Part shown: piece by piece, positions 25,041-34,981 of the stretch
How positions within the stretch are numbered: the stretch's first letter is position 1
How the letters are laid out: every line of letters begins with the position of its first letter
Source: Stenotrophomonas maltophilia
Lineage (GTDB): Bacteria; Pseudomonadota; Gammaproteobacteria; Xanthomonadales; Xanthomonadaceae
Length of the DNA stretch: 64,000 nt
NCBI RefSeq assembly: GCF_004684085.1
Contig: NZ_SRHZ01000056.1
Coordinates: 29,534 to 93,533, forward strand
Reading direction: 5' to 3'
The notes under the pieces: generated by a model
What the model was told of the DNA's origin: nothing
What the model saw: the letters and a program-made list of their open reading frames with translations, nothing else
Databases searched by the model: none
Translations under genes and position numbers: made by a program

Positions 25041-25320
25041 AAGCTTCCACCCTCTCCTTGAGCTTCTGGCCCGGACGGAAGGTGACCACCGTACGGGCGG
25101 AAATCGGAATTTCCTCGCCGGTCTTGGGGTTGCGACCCGGGCGCTGGTTCTTGCGCCGCAGATCGAAATTACCGAAGCCCGACAGCTTCACCTGACGTCC
25201 CTGTTCCAATGCTTCACGCAGCACATCGAAAAACGCGTCGACGAATTCCTTGGCTTCCCGCTTGTTCAGACCGACTTCGTCGAACAGCTTTTCCGCCATC
25301 TCCGCCTTGGTCAATGCCAT
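25021..25320 (-). CDS. ihfA: Integration host factor subunit alpha
   Basis: 99 residues. [28 protein letters not shown], the [29 protein letters not shown]-binding arm with the PGRNPKTG tip, and the final [18 protein letters not shown] are diagnostic. With IhfB it binds and sharply bends DNA, affecting recombination and transcription. It lies directly after pheT, as in E. coli. Confidence 0.97.
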   Translation of the reverse strand: MALTKAEMAEKLFDEVGLNKREAKEFVDAFFDVLREALEQGRQVKLSGFGNFDLRRKNQRPGRNPKTGEEIPISARTVVTFRPGQKLKERVEAYAGSGQ

Positions 25321-25347
25321 TGCCTGCTACCCCCGAGTGCTGCCCGC

Positions 25348-27729
25348 TCAGCCGCGGATCCGGGCGTGGTGTTCACGCTCGATGGCAGTGACCGCCTCGG
25401 CCACCACCGCATCCACGTCGCGGTCCGTCAGAGTGCGCGACTTGTCCTGCAAAATCAAGCCCATAGCGAGACTCTTGAATCCCGGCTCGACGCCCTGCCC
25501 GACGTATCGATCGAACAGGTTCAGGTCGCGCAGCAGCGGGCCAGCGGCCTGGCGGACAGTGGCCGCCAGATCGGCCCAGGCCACCTGCTCAGGCACCAGG
25601 AAGGCCAGGTCGCGACGCACCGCCGGGAAGCGCGACAGCTCGCCGGCACGCGGCAGGCGGCGGGCGGTCAGCGGCTCCAGGTCCAGCTCGAACGCATAGA
25701 CGTCAGCCTCGATGTCCATCGCCCTGGCCAAGCGCGGGTGGATCTGGCCGATCCAGCCGATCACGACGCCATCGCGGAATACGTCGGCCGAACGTGCCGG
25801 ATGGCCGTAGGCACGGGTCGACGGGCGGAACTCCAGCTGCGCACCACTGGCGGCAGCCAGCGACTCCAGGTCGCCCTTCAGATCATGGAAATCGACCTTG
25901 CGGGTCGGCAGGCCCCACTGCACCGCCTGCGCCTCGCCGCAGATCGCAGCGGCCACGCGCGGGGTCTCCAGCGGTGCAGGTTGGCCTTCGCCGGCCTGCT
26001 GGGCGAACACCCGGCCGAGCTCGAACAGGCGCACGCGGCCGAGCTGACGGGCAGCGTTGCGGCCCAGCGTGGCGACCAGACCCGGGAGCAGCGACGGGCG
26101 CATCACCGCCAGTTCGGCCGACAGCGGGTTGGCCAGCGGCACCAGGCCGTCGCGCAGCTGCCACTGGGTCAGCAGTGCGTCGTCGACGAAGGCGAAATTG
26201 ACGGTTTCCTGCTGGTCACGGGCGATCAGCTGGCGGCGCACGCTCAGTGCATCCAGCTGCGTCTCGCTCGGCATCGCCACGCGCGAGGCACCGCCCGGCA
26301 GCGTGGTCGGGATCTGCTCGTAGCCGTGGATGCGCGCCAGCTCTTCGATCAGGTCCTCTTCGATGGCGATATCGAAGCGGCGGCTCGGCGCCGTGACCTG
26401 CCAGCCTTCGGCGGTAGCGACCACGTCCATGCCCAGCGCGCGCAGGATGCGCTCGACTTCGGCATCGTCGATGGTGATGCCGAGCACGCGGGTGATGCGG
26501 GCGCGGCGCAGCATGATCGTCGCCGGCTGCGGCAGGTCGTCGGCACGCACGGCCTCGGTGACCGGCGCCGGGGTACCGCCGGCCAGGTCCAGCACCAGGC
26601 GGGTGGCGTACTCGATAGCGGTACGCGGCAGTGCCGGGTCGACACCACGCTCGAAGCGGTGGCCGGCATCGGTGTGCAGGCCCAGCTTGCGGCCACGGCC
26701 CATGATCGCGGCCGGGGCGAAGTGCGCGGCTTCCAGGAACACGGCGGTGGTGGCGTCGGTGACGCGGGTGTCGAAGCCACCCATCAGGCCGGCCAGGCCG
26801 ACCGCACGGTCAGCATCGGTCACCACCAGGAAGCTGTCGTCCAGCGCAGCATCGCGGCCGTCCAGCAGCTTCAGCGTCTCCCCCGCGCGCGAACGGCGCA
26901 CGGCGATGCTGCCCTGCAGGGTGCCGAGGTCGTAGGCGTGCATCGGCTGGCCCAGTTCCAGCATCACGTACTGGGTGATGTCGACCAGCAGCGAGACCGG
27001 GCGCACGCCGCTGCGGCGCAGGCGCTCGGCCATCCACAACGGGGTCTTGGCAGCAGCGTTGACGCCTTCGATGACGCGGCCCAGGTAACGCGGCGCTTCG
27101 GCGCCGGCATCAAGCTGGATGGCCAGCTCACGACCGCCGACCGCCGCAATGGCGTCGGCCGCGAAGTCCAGCACTTCACTGCGGGTCGCGGCGGCAACGT
27201 CATAGGCGATGCCGCGCAGGCTGAAGCAGTCGGCGCGGTTCGGGGTCAACTTGATTTCGATGCTGGCGTCCGGCAGGCCCAGGTACTCGACCAGGGTCTG
27301 GCCAACGGGAGCATCGTCCGGCAGCTCCAGCAGGCCGGAGGCATCGTCGTCCAGGCCGAGTTCCTTGGCCGAGCACAGCATGCCGTTGGATTCGACGCCG
27401 CGCAGCTTGGCCGGCTTGATCTTCAGTTCGCCGATCTGCGCACCGACCATCGCCAGCGGTGCAACCAGGCCCGGGCGCGCGTTCGGTGCGCCGCAGACGA
27501 TCTGCAGCAGCTCGCCCTGCCCGGCATCAACCCTGCACACCTGCAGGCGATCGGCTTCCGGGTGGCGCACGGCCTCGACGATGCGTGCCACGACCACGTG
27601 ATCGAGACCTTCGCCCAGCGCGGTCACCTCTTCCACTTCCAGGCCGATCGCGGTCAGCACCGCGCTCAATTCATCGCGCGAAGCGCGGGTCGGGACGTGG
27701 CTGCGCAGCCAGTTTTCGGAGAATTTCAT
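25348..27729 (-). CDS. pheT: Phenylalanine--tRNA ligase beta subunit
   Basis: 793 residues. The N-terminal tRNA-binding (EMAP-like) domain contains LDHVVVARIVEAVRHPEADRLQVC; the B3/B4 editing region and B5 follow; the C-terminal FDX-ACB anticodon-binding domain is near the end (PRAGELSRFPAVRRDLAFLVPEQV). It pairs with PheS as an alpha2-beta2 tetramer. It starts 121 bases after pheS, a spacer interrupted by a hairpin and a SMAG repeat. Confidence 0.97.
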   Translation of the reverse strand: MKFSENWLRSHVPTRASRDELSAVLTAIGLEVEEVTALGEGLDHVVVARIVEAVRHPEADRLQVCRVDAGQGELLQIVCGAPNARPGLVAPLAMVGAQIGELKIKPAKLRGVESNGMLCSAKELGLDDDASGLLELPDDAPVGQTLVEYLGLPDASIEIKLTPNRADCFSLRGIAYDVAAATRSEVLDFAADAIAAVGGRELAIQLDAGAEAPRYLGRVIEGVNAAAKTPLWMAERLRRSGVRPVSLLVDITQYVMLELGQPMHAYDLGTLQGSIAVRRSRAGETLKLLDGRDAALDDSFLVVTDADRAVGLAGLMGGFDTRVTDATTAVFLEAAHFAPAAIMGRGRKLGLHTDAGHRFERGVDPALPRTAIEYATRLVLDLAGGTPAPVTEAVRADDLPQPATIMLRRARITRVLGITIDDAEVERILRALGMDVVATAEGWQVTAPSRRFDIAIEEDLIEELARIHGYEQIPTTLPGGASRVAMPSETQLDALSVRRQLIARDQQETVNFAFVDDALLTQWQLRDGLVPLANPLSAELAVMRPSLLPGLVATLGRNAARQLGRVRLFELGRVFAQQAGEGQPAPLETPRVAAAICGEAQAVQWGLPTRKVDFHDLKGDLESLAAASGAQLEFRPSTRAYGHPARSADVFRDGVVIGWIGQIHPRLARAMDIEADVYAFELDLEPLTARRLPRAGELSRFPAVRRDLAFLVPEQVAWADLAATVRQAAGPLLRDLNLFDRYVGQGVEPGFKSLAMGLILQDKSRTLTDRDVDAVVAEAVTAIEREHHARIRG

Positions 27730-27743
27730 GGTGTCACCCTGGT

Positions 27744-27839
27744 GGGAGGCGTGCCTCCCGTTGCGGTTTTTGTGGTCACCCAGCGCATGCGCAAGGAGGC
27801 GTCCATCCAGAAAAGCAGCCGAGCATGGCTCGGCGCTAC
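27744..27839. repeat. Hairpin and SMAG repeat in the pheS-pheT spacer
   Basis: GGGAGGC-GT-GCCTCCC at 27744-27759 and a SMAG palindrome in minus orientation at 27817-27839 (AGCCGAGC...GCTCGGC plus CTAC). Both are inside an operon, so the transcript carries them between two subunits needed in equal amounts. Confidence 0.75.
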
Positions 27840-27850
27840 ACGGTTGCGGC

Positions 27851-29037
<1,187 letters not shown>

Positions 29038-29039
29038 AC

Positions 29040-29399
29040 TTATGCCGCCAGCGCGCCCTTGGCCTTTTCGGCCAGCGCGGTAAAGCCGGCTGCGTCGTGC
29101 ACGGCGATGTCAGCCAGGACCTTGCGATCCAGGGTGATGCCGGCCTTCAGCAGACCGTTCATGAAGCGGCTGTAGCTCAGGCCATTGATGCGGGCAGCCG
29201 CATTGATGCGGGTGATCCACAGCGAACGGAAATTGCGCTTCTTCTGCTTACGGCCGATGTAGGCGTACTGCTGTGCCTTGATGACCGCCTGCTTGGCGAC
29301 GCGGAAGACCTTGCGACGGGCGTTGTAATAGCCCTTCGCCAGATCAAGGATTTTCTTGTGGCGGCGACGCGCCTGTACGCCACGCTTAACTCGTGCCAT
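29040..29399 (-). CDS. rplT: 50S ribosomal protein L20
   Basis: 119 residues. [39 protein letters not shown] and [23 protein letters not shown] are diagnostic of L20, an early 23S rRNA-binding protein. It follows rpmI by 11 bases. In other bacteria L20 also represses its own operon. Confidence 0.98.
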   Translation of the reverse strand: MARVKRGVQARRRHKKILDLAKGYYNARRKVFRVAKQAVIKAQQYAYIGRKQKKRNFRSLWITRINAAARINGLSYSRFMNGLLKAGITLDRKVLADIAVHDAAGFTALAEKAKGALAA

Positions 29400-29410
29400 T
29401 TTTCAGTTCC

Positions 29411-29608
29411 TCAGAGGTAAGGGAGCATGCGGTCCAGACGGCCTGCGTCTTCTGCGCGGACATGATTCGTCTGACGCAGGTTACGCTTCCGCTTGGTCGC
29501 TTTCTTCGTGAGGATGTGGCTACGGTTGGCGTGGCCGCACTTGTACTTGCCCGAGGCGGTCTTGCGGAAACGCTTGGCCGCCGCCCGGTTGGTCTTGATC
29601 TTGGGCAT
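29411..29608 (-). CDS. rpmI: 50S ribosomal protein L35
   Basis: 65 residues: [36 protein letters not shown] and so on, a complete L35. ATG 29608 is the family start; the frame is open upstream. It is translated with rplT. Confidence 0.97.
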
Positions 29609-29726
29609 TGCAATGTCCTTGATGGGATATGACCCTGGTTTCTGACTGATCTGGCGGCGGCCTGGGCCGCTCTTTCCGTCCTGCCATGATCGGCGTACGA
29701 CCCGTCCTGGGTGGGTCGAGCCGGGC

Positions 29727-29843
29727 ATGATACAGGCAAACCGGGGCCATCACCAGCCCCTGCAGCCCTTTTCACGCAAGACGTCACGCCACAAGCAGCC
29801 GCGCTGCCCGCACAAAGGCAAAAGGGCGCCAACGGCGCCCTTT
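29727..29843 (-). other. Long infC-rpmI spacer with terminator and promoter-like box (possible L20-type leader)
   Basis: The spacer is 284 bases. A perfect 10-bp hairpin, AAAGGGCGCC/GGCGCCCTTT with a 3-base loop, at 29821-29843 ends in TTTT-GCC on the minus strand. A TATCAT -10 box is at 29727-29732. Between it and rpmI there is a GACCC/GGGTC hairpin. In E. coli this region is the L20 repressor site. A similar role here is inference. Confidence 0.45.
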
Positions 29844-29892
29844 CACCTTTCCATTCAGCCGCCAGGCGCCCCGAAAGGCAGCCCGTCAGGCC

Positions 29893-30420
29893 TCAGGTTT
29901 TCTTCTTCGGCGCGATCATCATCACCATCTGACGCCCTTCCAGGCGCGGACGGGATTCGATGACGATGTCCTCGCCCAGATCACCCTCGATCCGGCTGGC
30001 CATCTCGCGACCCAGTTCCTGATGGCTCATTTCACGGCCACGGAAACGGATGTTGACCTTGATCTTGTCGCCTTCTTCAAGGAAACCGCGCATCTTGCGC
30101 AGCTTGATCTGGTAGTCGCCCTCGTCCGTGACCGGACGGAACTTCACTTCCTTGATCTCGACCTGCTTGGTCTTCTTCTTGGCCTCGCTGGCCTTCTTCT
30201 GCGCTTCGAACTTGAACTTGCCGAAGTCCATGATCTTGCAGACCGGCGGGTCGGCCTGCGGCTGGATCTCGACCAGGTCCAGACCTTCATCTTCGGCCAT
30301 GGACAACGCTTCGTCACGCGTCAACACGCCGATCATTTCTCCGTCACTGCCGATCACGCGGACGCGCGGCACACGGATTTCCTGATTCTTGCGGTTCTGT
30401 TTGTTGTCAGGGGTACTGAT
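29893..30420 (-). CDS. infC: Translation initiation factor IF-3, ATC start
   Basis: 175 residues. The frame has no ATG or GTG at the right place. The family start ([32 protein letters not shown]) is preceded by an ATC codon at 30420-30418 with GGGAG 8 bases before it. E. coli uses ATT, another rare codon that IF-3 itself discriminates against, giving feedback control. [26 protein letters not shown] and [13 protein letters not shown] are IF-3 signatures. It prevents subunit joining and checks the start codon. Confidence 0.93.
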   Translation of the reverse strand: MSTPDNKQNRKNQEIRVPRVRVIGSDGEMIGVLTRDEALSMAEDEGLDLVEIQPQADPPVCKIMDFGKFKFEAQKKASEAKKKTKQVEIKEVKFRPVTDEGDYQIKLRKMRGFLEEGDKIKVNIRFRGREMSHQELGREMASRIEGDLGEDIVIESRPRLEGRQMVMMIAPKKKT

Positions 30421-30484
30421 ATTGCGATCTCCCAAGGGTGTCGAACCCGGCCCGGGCGCCAATGCGCACGGGCCGGACCTTTGC

Positions 30485-32386
30485 TTACGCGCCCTCGGCC
30501 TGGAGCCGCTCGATGAAGGCCTGGAGGCTCATGCTGCCGAGATCTTCGCCAGAACGCGTACGCACCGCCACAGCGCCGTTTTCCTTCTCGCGGTCACCAA
30601 TGACCAGCAGGTACGGCACGCGCTGCAGCGTGTGCTCGCGAATCTTATAGCCGATCTTCTCGTTACGCAAATCCGCGCTGACGCGGAAGCCTTGATCCGC
30701 AAGGGTTTTGGTCACGCCCGAGACGTATTCAGCCTGGGCGTCGGTGATATTGGCCACCACCACCTGGGTCGGAGCCAGCCACGCCGGGAACTGACCGGCG
30801 TGGTGCTCGATCAGGATGCCCAGGAAGCGCTCCATCGAGCCGACGATGGCGCGATGCAGCATGACCGGATGCTTCTTCTGGCTGTTCTCGTCCACGTACT
30901 CGGCGCCCAGACGGCCCGGCATCATGAAGTCGACCTGCATCGTGCCCAGCTGCCAGGTACGACCGATGGCATCCTTCAGGTGGTACTCGATCTTCGGGCC
31001 GTAGAAGGCGCCCTCGCCCGGCAGCTCCTGCCATTCCACGCCACAGGCGGACAGCGCCGAACGCAGCGCGCCTTCGGCCTTGTCCCAGGTGGCATCGTCG
31101 CCGAGGCGCGATTCCGGACGCAGCGCGATCTTGATCTGGATCTCATCGAAGCCGAAGTGCTGGTAGACCGCCAGCGCCTGCTGGTGGAACGCGGTCACTT
31201 CCGATTCGATCTGGCTCTCGGTGCAGAACACGTGGCCGTCGTCCTGGGTGAAACCACGCACGCGCAGGATGCCGTGCAGCGCGCCGGACGGCTCGTTGCG
31301 GTGGCAGGAACCGAATTCACCATAGCGGATCGGCAGGTCGCGGTAGCTGTGCAGGCCCTGGTTGAACACCTGGATGTGGCCCGGGCAGTTCATCGGCTTG
31401 ACCGCGTACGTGCGCTTCTCCGATTCGGTGAAGAACATGTTGTCCTGGTAGTTGTCCCAGTGGCCGGACTTCTTCCACAGGCTCACGTCCAGGATCTGCG
31501 GGCAGCGCACTTCGCCGTAGCCGCTGTTGCGGTAGACCTTGCGCATGTACTGCTCGACCACCTGCCACAACGCCCAGCCCTTCGGGTGCCAGAACACCAG
31601 GCCCGGTGCTTCTTCCTGCAGGTGGAACAGGTCCTGCTGCTTGCCGATGCGGCGGTGGTCGCGCATTTCCGCTTCTTCGATGCGCTTGATGTACGCCTCG
31701 AGCTGCTTCTTGTCCGCCCAGGCGGTGCCGTAGATGCGCTGCAGCTGTTCGTTCTGTGCGTCACCACGCCAGTAGGCGCCGGAAATGCGGGTCAGCTTGA
31801 AGGCCTTCAGGAAGCGCGTGTTCGGCACGTGCGGGCCACGGCACATGTCCACGTATTCCTGGTGGTAGTACATGCCCATCGCCTGGATGTCGTCGGACAT
31901 GTCCTCGATCAGGCGCAGCTTGTAGTCCTCGCCGCGAGCCTTGAAGATTTCGACAACCTCGGCGCGCGGGGTCACCTTCTTGATGACGTCGTAGTCCTGG
32001 GCGATCAGCTCGCCCATGCGCTTCTCGATCGCCGCCATGTCATCCGGGGTGAACGGGCGCTCGGAGTAGATGTCGTAGTAGAAGCCCTCGGCGATCACCG
32101 GGCCGATCACCATCTTCACGTCCGGGTACAGCTGCTTGACGGCATGGCCGACCAGGTGGGCGCAGGAGTGGCGGATGATCTCCACGCCCTCCTCGTCCTT
32201 GGCGGTGATGATGCGGAGGCTGGCATCGTGATCGATGACGTCACTGGCATCGACCAGCACGCCGTCGACGGCACCGGCAATGGTGGCCTTGGCCAGGCCA
32301 GCGCCGATCGACTGGGCGATCTCCATGACGCTGACGGGATTTTCGAATTCGCGGCGGCTGCCGTCGGGAAGGGTAATGTTGATCAT
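30485..32386 (-). CDS. thrS: Threonine--tRNA ligase
   Basis: 633 residues. The TGS domain ([19 protein letters not shown]) is followed by the editing domain ([37 protein letters not shown]), then the class II core with zinc-site [10 protein letters not shown] and [32 protein letters not shown], and the anticodon-binding domain. It charges tRNA-Thr and removes mis-charged Ser. It begins the long minus-strand operon; the 65-base gap to infC has no terminator. A candidate leader peptide and attenuator lie upstream. Confidence 0.98.
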   Translation of the reverse strand: MINITLPDGSRREFENPVSVMEIAQSIGAGLAKATIAGAVDGVLVDASDVIDHDASLRIITAKDEEGVEIIRHSCAHLVGHAVKQLYPDVKMVIGPVIAEGFYYDIYSERPFTPDDMAAIEKRMGELIAQDYDVIKKVTPRAEVVEIFKARGEDYKLRLIEDMSDDIQAMGMYYHQEYVDMCRGPHVPNTRFLKAFKLTRISGAYWRGDAQNEQLQRIYGTAWADKKQLEAYIKRIEEAEMRDHRRIGKQQDLFHLQEEAPGLVFWHPKGWALWQVVEQYMRKVYRNSGYGEVRCPQILDVSLWKKSGHWDNYQDNMFFTESEKRTYAVKPMNCPGHIQVFNQGLHSYRDLPIRYGEFGSCHRNEPSGALHGILRVRGFTQDDGHVFCTESQIESEVTAFHQQALAVYQHFGFDEIQIKIALRPESRLGDDATWDKAEGALRSALSACGVEWQELPGEGAFYGPKIEYHLKDAIGRTWQLGTMQVDFMMPGRLGAEYVDENSQKKHPVMLHRAIVGSMERFLGILIEHHAGQFPAWLAPTQVVVANITDAQAEYVSGVTKTLADQGFRVSADLRNEKIGYKIREHTLQRVPYLLVIGDREKENGAVAVRTRSGEDLGSMSLQAFIERLQAEGA

Positions 32387-32454
32387 CGCATTGGCTTCGT
32401 GCGGAGCCCGCGCGGGCGGGCTGGAAAGCGGTTCCGGGCCAGCGCCCGGGCAAT

Positions 32455-32476
32455 AAAAAAGCGCCGCGAGGGCGCC
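32455..32476 (-). terminator. Attenuator-type terminator upstream of thrS
   Basis: On the minus strand GGCGCC-CTCGC-GGCGCT is followed by TTTTTT, 68 bases before the thrS start. An alternative pairing of CCGAG (32482-32486) with CTCG (32467-32470) plus GG would break the stem. Placed in a leader after a Thr-rich peptide, it fits transcription attenuation. Confidence 0.6.
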
Positions 32477-32501
32477 GGGAACTCGGGCCTTCGGGGGCAG
32501 G

Positions 32502-32528
32502 TCAACAGTGGGCGGTGGTAGTGCTCAT
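32502..32528 (-). CDS. Candidate thrS leader peptide MSTTTAHC
   Basis: An 8-codon frame, ATG AGC ACT ACC ACC GCC CAC TGT then TGA, has three threonine codons in a row. It lies between a promoter (32589-32617) and a terminator hairpin (32455-32476), as in amino-acid attenuators. Stalled ribosomes at Thr codons when charged tRNA-Thr is low would let thrS be transcribed. The ribosome site is weak (GAGCG 6 bases before), which is the main doubt. Confidence 0.5.
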   Translation of the reverse strand: MSTTTAHC

Positions 32529-32588
32529 GTCGCACGCTCGGCCGGCGCTGGGCGCGGGCCACCTTGTTCCAGTCAGAATTCAACAATG

Positions 32589-32617
32589 ATCTTAAACCAG
32601 CGCACGGCAAAGCCCAA
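32589..32617 (-). promoter_or_regulatory. Promoter of the thrS operon
   Basis: On the minus strand TTGGGC (32617-32612), 17 bases, TAAGAT (32594-32589). The transcript would start near 32582, leaving a leader of about 195 bases before thrS. Confidence 0.55.
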
Positions 32618-32815
32618 GGGCTACCGTACGGCCCGCTGAATGGGCTTCGCTGGCGGCGTCAAATTGCAATGATTACCATGTCGGCGCAGGCCGCCCCCGT
32701 GCCGCCTGCCCGCTTTCCCCCAGGACCCTGTGATGCGCCACCCGCTCCGACCGGCTCCCGCCGGCCCCGCCCGTGCCCCGCGTTCGCCCGCCCGCTGCCG
32801 CGCCGGTTGCCCGCA
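32618..32815. other. Spacer between thrS promoter and the PepSY operon
   Basis: No solid gene. AATTGCAATGATTACCAT near 32664 loosely resembles a Fur box, which would fit iron control of the operon, but the match is poor. The first membrane gene could instead start at ATG 32672 if this part were translated. Confidence 0.3.
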
Positions 32816-33112
32816 ATGATCACCGTCGGCCTTTCCACGCTTGGTTTCTGCAGCCTGGGCATGCTGGCAGCAGTGTTCTCGGCGCTGGCGTTCTATGCCG
32901 CCTCGCCGCACTGCCGCTGGCCGCGCCTGCGCCGCGCCGGTCGCCTCGGGCGGCAGATCGGCCTGGTCGCGGCCGCTGCCGCGCTGTGGCTGTGGATGGC
33001 CGAGCTCGGCTTTGCCGCCGGCCTGGTGGCGATGCTGTGCACCTGGATGCTGGCGGCGATGCTGCTGCCGGCACTGGCCGCCTGGCATCGCCCCGGCACG
33101 GAGTCGCCCTGA
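32816..33112 (+). CDS. Small membrane protein, DUF3325-like
   Basis: 98 residues, three hydrophobic helices (LGFCSLGMLAAVFSALAFYA; QIGLVAAAAALWLWMAEL; GLVAMLCTWMLAAMLLPAL). The pattern and its place next to an iron-uptake-type protein and a PepSY protein match DUF3325 genes in iron-linked operons. The start ATG 32816 was chosen because the upstream extension is Pro/Arg-rich and unlike the family. The stop overlaps the next start (ATGA). Confidence 0.6.
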   Translation: MITVGLSTLGFCSLGMLAAVFSALAFYAASPHCRWPRLRRAGRLGRQIGLVAAAAALWLWMAELGFAAGLVAMLCTWMLAAMLLPALAAWHRPGTESP

Positions 33113-33375
33113 TGTGGCCGCGCGCCCTGGCCGGCATTGTTGCCGGCTTCTTCCTGGCCGCCGCGGCGACCGGCCTGCTGGCCTGGCTGCCGCCCGGCCC
33201 CTGGCAACGCGCACTGGTACCGACCCTGATCGCTTTCATCCCGTTGTGGATGCTGGCCGCCCTGTGGGCATTCAGCTTCCGCAGCGCGTTGCGCGCCTGG
33301 CTGGTGCTGGCGGGCAGTGCCGCCGTCGGCTTCGCCACGCTCGGGCTGCTGCGCCTCACCGGCGCGGTGCTATGA
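33112..33375 (+). CDS. Small membrane protein, DUF3649/iron-uptake-type
   Basis: 87 residues with helices LAGIVAGFFLAAAATGLLAWLP, ALVPTLIAFIPLWMLAALWAFSF and ALRAWLVLAGSAAVGFATLGLL. The LWMLAALWAF-x-x-RSA-x-RAW segment is typical of small proteins annotated as iron uptake protein. It is one base overlapped with the previous gene and 10 bases from the PepSY gene. Direct transport has not been shown for this family. Confidence 0.6.
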   Translation: MWPRALAGIVAGFFLAAAATGLLAWLPPGPWQRALVPTLIAFIPLWMLAALWAFSFRSALRAWLVLAGSAAVGFATLGLLRLTGAVL

Positions 33376-33385
33376 GACCCATCCC

Positions 33386-34945
33386 ATGAAGTTCAGTTCG
33401 CAGACGCTGCGCACATTCACCACCCTGCACACCTGGGTCGGCCTGGTTGCCGGCTTTGGCCTGTTCGTAGCCTTCTACGCGGGTGCGCTGACCCTGTTCC
33501 ATCACGACCTGCCGCTGTGGCAGACCCCGGGTGCGGCCACCGCACTGCCGGCCGGGCTGGACGATGCGCAATACCTACTGGAGGACGTGCTGGCCACGCA
33601 CCCGGAAGCGCGCCGCCATATCGGCATGACCTTCCCCGGCGCCGAGCACCCGCAACCGCTGGCGTACTGGCAGGCCGACGACGGCAGCTGGCGCTACGCC
33701 TGGCCAGGGCAGATCGCCGGCAGTCCGACGCCGCCGCAGACCGGGCTGGCCGAACTGGTCAACGAACTGCACTACAGCCTGGGGCTGCCGGTGGCCGGCA
33801 TCTACGTCATGGGCATTGTCAGCCTGCTGTATGGCATGGCCCTGCTCAGCGGCCTGGTGATCCACCTGCCGAAGCTGTTCGGCGATCTGTTCGCGCTGCG
33901 CCCCGGACGCAACCTGAAGCAGTTGTGGCAGGACGCGCACAACGTGATCGGCGTGCTCAGCCTGCCCTTCCACCTTATGTTCGCAGTGACCGGCGCCCTG
34001 CTCTGCCTGGTGTTCGTGCAGATGGCCCTGCTCAACCCGTTGATCTACGACGGCAAAGCGCTGCAGGCAGTGCCCACGGCAATGGACACCGCACCGGTAC
34101 GCGAGGCCACCGGCATACCGGCACCACCGGGCAGCCTGCGCGTGTTGCATGCACGTGCACTGGAGGTCGCGCGGGCACAGGGCGTAGCCAGCTTCGAGCC
34201 GGCCTACCTGAAGCTGGCCAACGCCGGCGACGCCAACGCCACCATCGAGATCACCGGTGAATCCAGCGGCACGCTCGGCCCGCTCGGCGCCGTGGCGCTG
34301 GATGTGGCCACCGGCAACGTTCTGGCTTCTCAACTGCCGGGTCAGCGCGACGCCAACCACGCCACGCTCAGCGCGGCCTATGCACTGCACTTCGGCGAGT
34401 TCGGCAACGGCGTGGTGGTCTGGCTGTACTTCCTGCTCGGCCTCGGCGGCGCCTTCCTGTTCTACTCGGGCAACCTGTTGTGGATCGAATCGCGACGCAA
34501 ACGCCGCCAACCACAGCAGCCGCGCGCCGGAGTGAACATGGCGCGGGCCACGGTCGGCGTCTGCATCGGCCTGTGCGTGGCGATCTCGGTCGCGTTCGTC
34601 GCCGCACTGGTGCTGGAGCGCCTGGCCCCGTCTGCGGTCGACCCTGGCATCCGCTGGGCCTGTTTCGGCAGCTGGGTAGTCTGTGCGCTGTGGGCAGCGC
34701 TGCGACGCCCTGCGCAGGCCGCACGCGAGCTGCTGTGGGCAGCGGCGATCAGTACCGCGCTGGTCCCGGTCGTGCACGGCGCGCTCAATGGTGACTGGCT
34801 GTGGCGTGCGGCTGCGCGTGGCCATTGGCCGCTGTTCTGGGTCGATGCGATCGCGCTGGCCATGGCCTTCGGCTTCGCCCGCCTGGCGGTGGCCAGCCAG
34901 CGCCGTGCCCGCCATGGCGATCCGAACAGCGTCTGGGCCAATTGA
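33386..34945 (+). CDS. PepSY-associated transmembrane protein (iron-regulated type)
   Basis: 519 residues. The N-terminal helix RTFTTLHTWVGLVAGFGLFVAFYAGALTLFHHDL is the PepSY-TM signature, with later helices GIYVMGIVSLLYGMALLSGLVIHLPKLF, FHLMFAVTGALLCLVFV and VVVWLYFLLGLGGAFLFYSGNLLWIESRR, and three to four more at the C-terminus. His residues in helix 1 and helix 2 could bind haem, as proposed for related reductases of ferric siderophores. It closes a three-gene operon. It is integral to the inner membrane. Confidence 0.88.
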   Translation: MKFSSQTLRTFTTLHTWVGLVAGFGLFVAFYAGALTLFHHDLPLWQTPGAATALPAGLDDAQYLLEDVLATHPEARRHIGMTFPGAEHPQPLAYWQADDGSWRYAWPGQIAGSPTPPQTGLAELVNELHYSLGLPVAGIYVMGIVSLLYGMALLSGLVIHLPKLFGDLFALRPGRNLKQLWQDAHNVIGVLSLPFHLMFAVTGALLCLVFVQMALLNPLIYDGKALQAVPTAMDTAPVREATGIPAPPGSLRVLHARALEVARAQGVASFEPAYLKLANAGDANATIEITGESSGTLGPLGAVALDVATGNVLASQLPGQRDANHATLSAAYALHFGEFGNGVVVWLYFLLGLGGAFLFYSGNLLWIESRRKRRQPQQPRAGVNMARATVGVCIGLCVAISVAFVAALVLERLAPSAVDPGIRWACFGSWVVCALWAALRRPAQAARELLWAAAISTALVPVVHGALNGDWLWRAAARGHWPLFWVDAIALAMAFGFARLAVASQRRARHGDPNSVWAN

Positions 34946-34950
34946 GCATC

Positions 34951-34973
34951 CGCCGGGCATGGCCCGGCGCTAC
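34951..34973 (-). repeat. SMAG palindrome
   Basis: CGCCGGGC...GCCCGGCG followed by CTAC; read on the minus strand it begins GTAG. It lies between the convergent PepSY and chitinase genes. Confidence 0.85.
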
Positions 34974-34981
34974 CGAAGCGG

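Noticed and set aside
30421..30462. ATG start of infC giving [14 protein letters not shown] before STPDNK
   Set aside because: The extension covers the ribosome site GGGAG and does not match IF-3 proteins; ATC at 30420 fits better.
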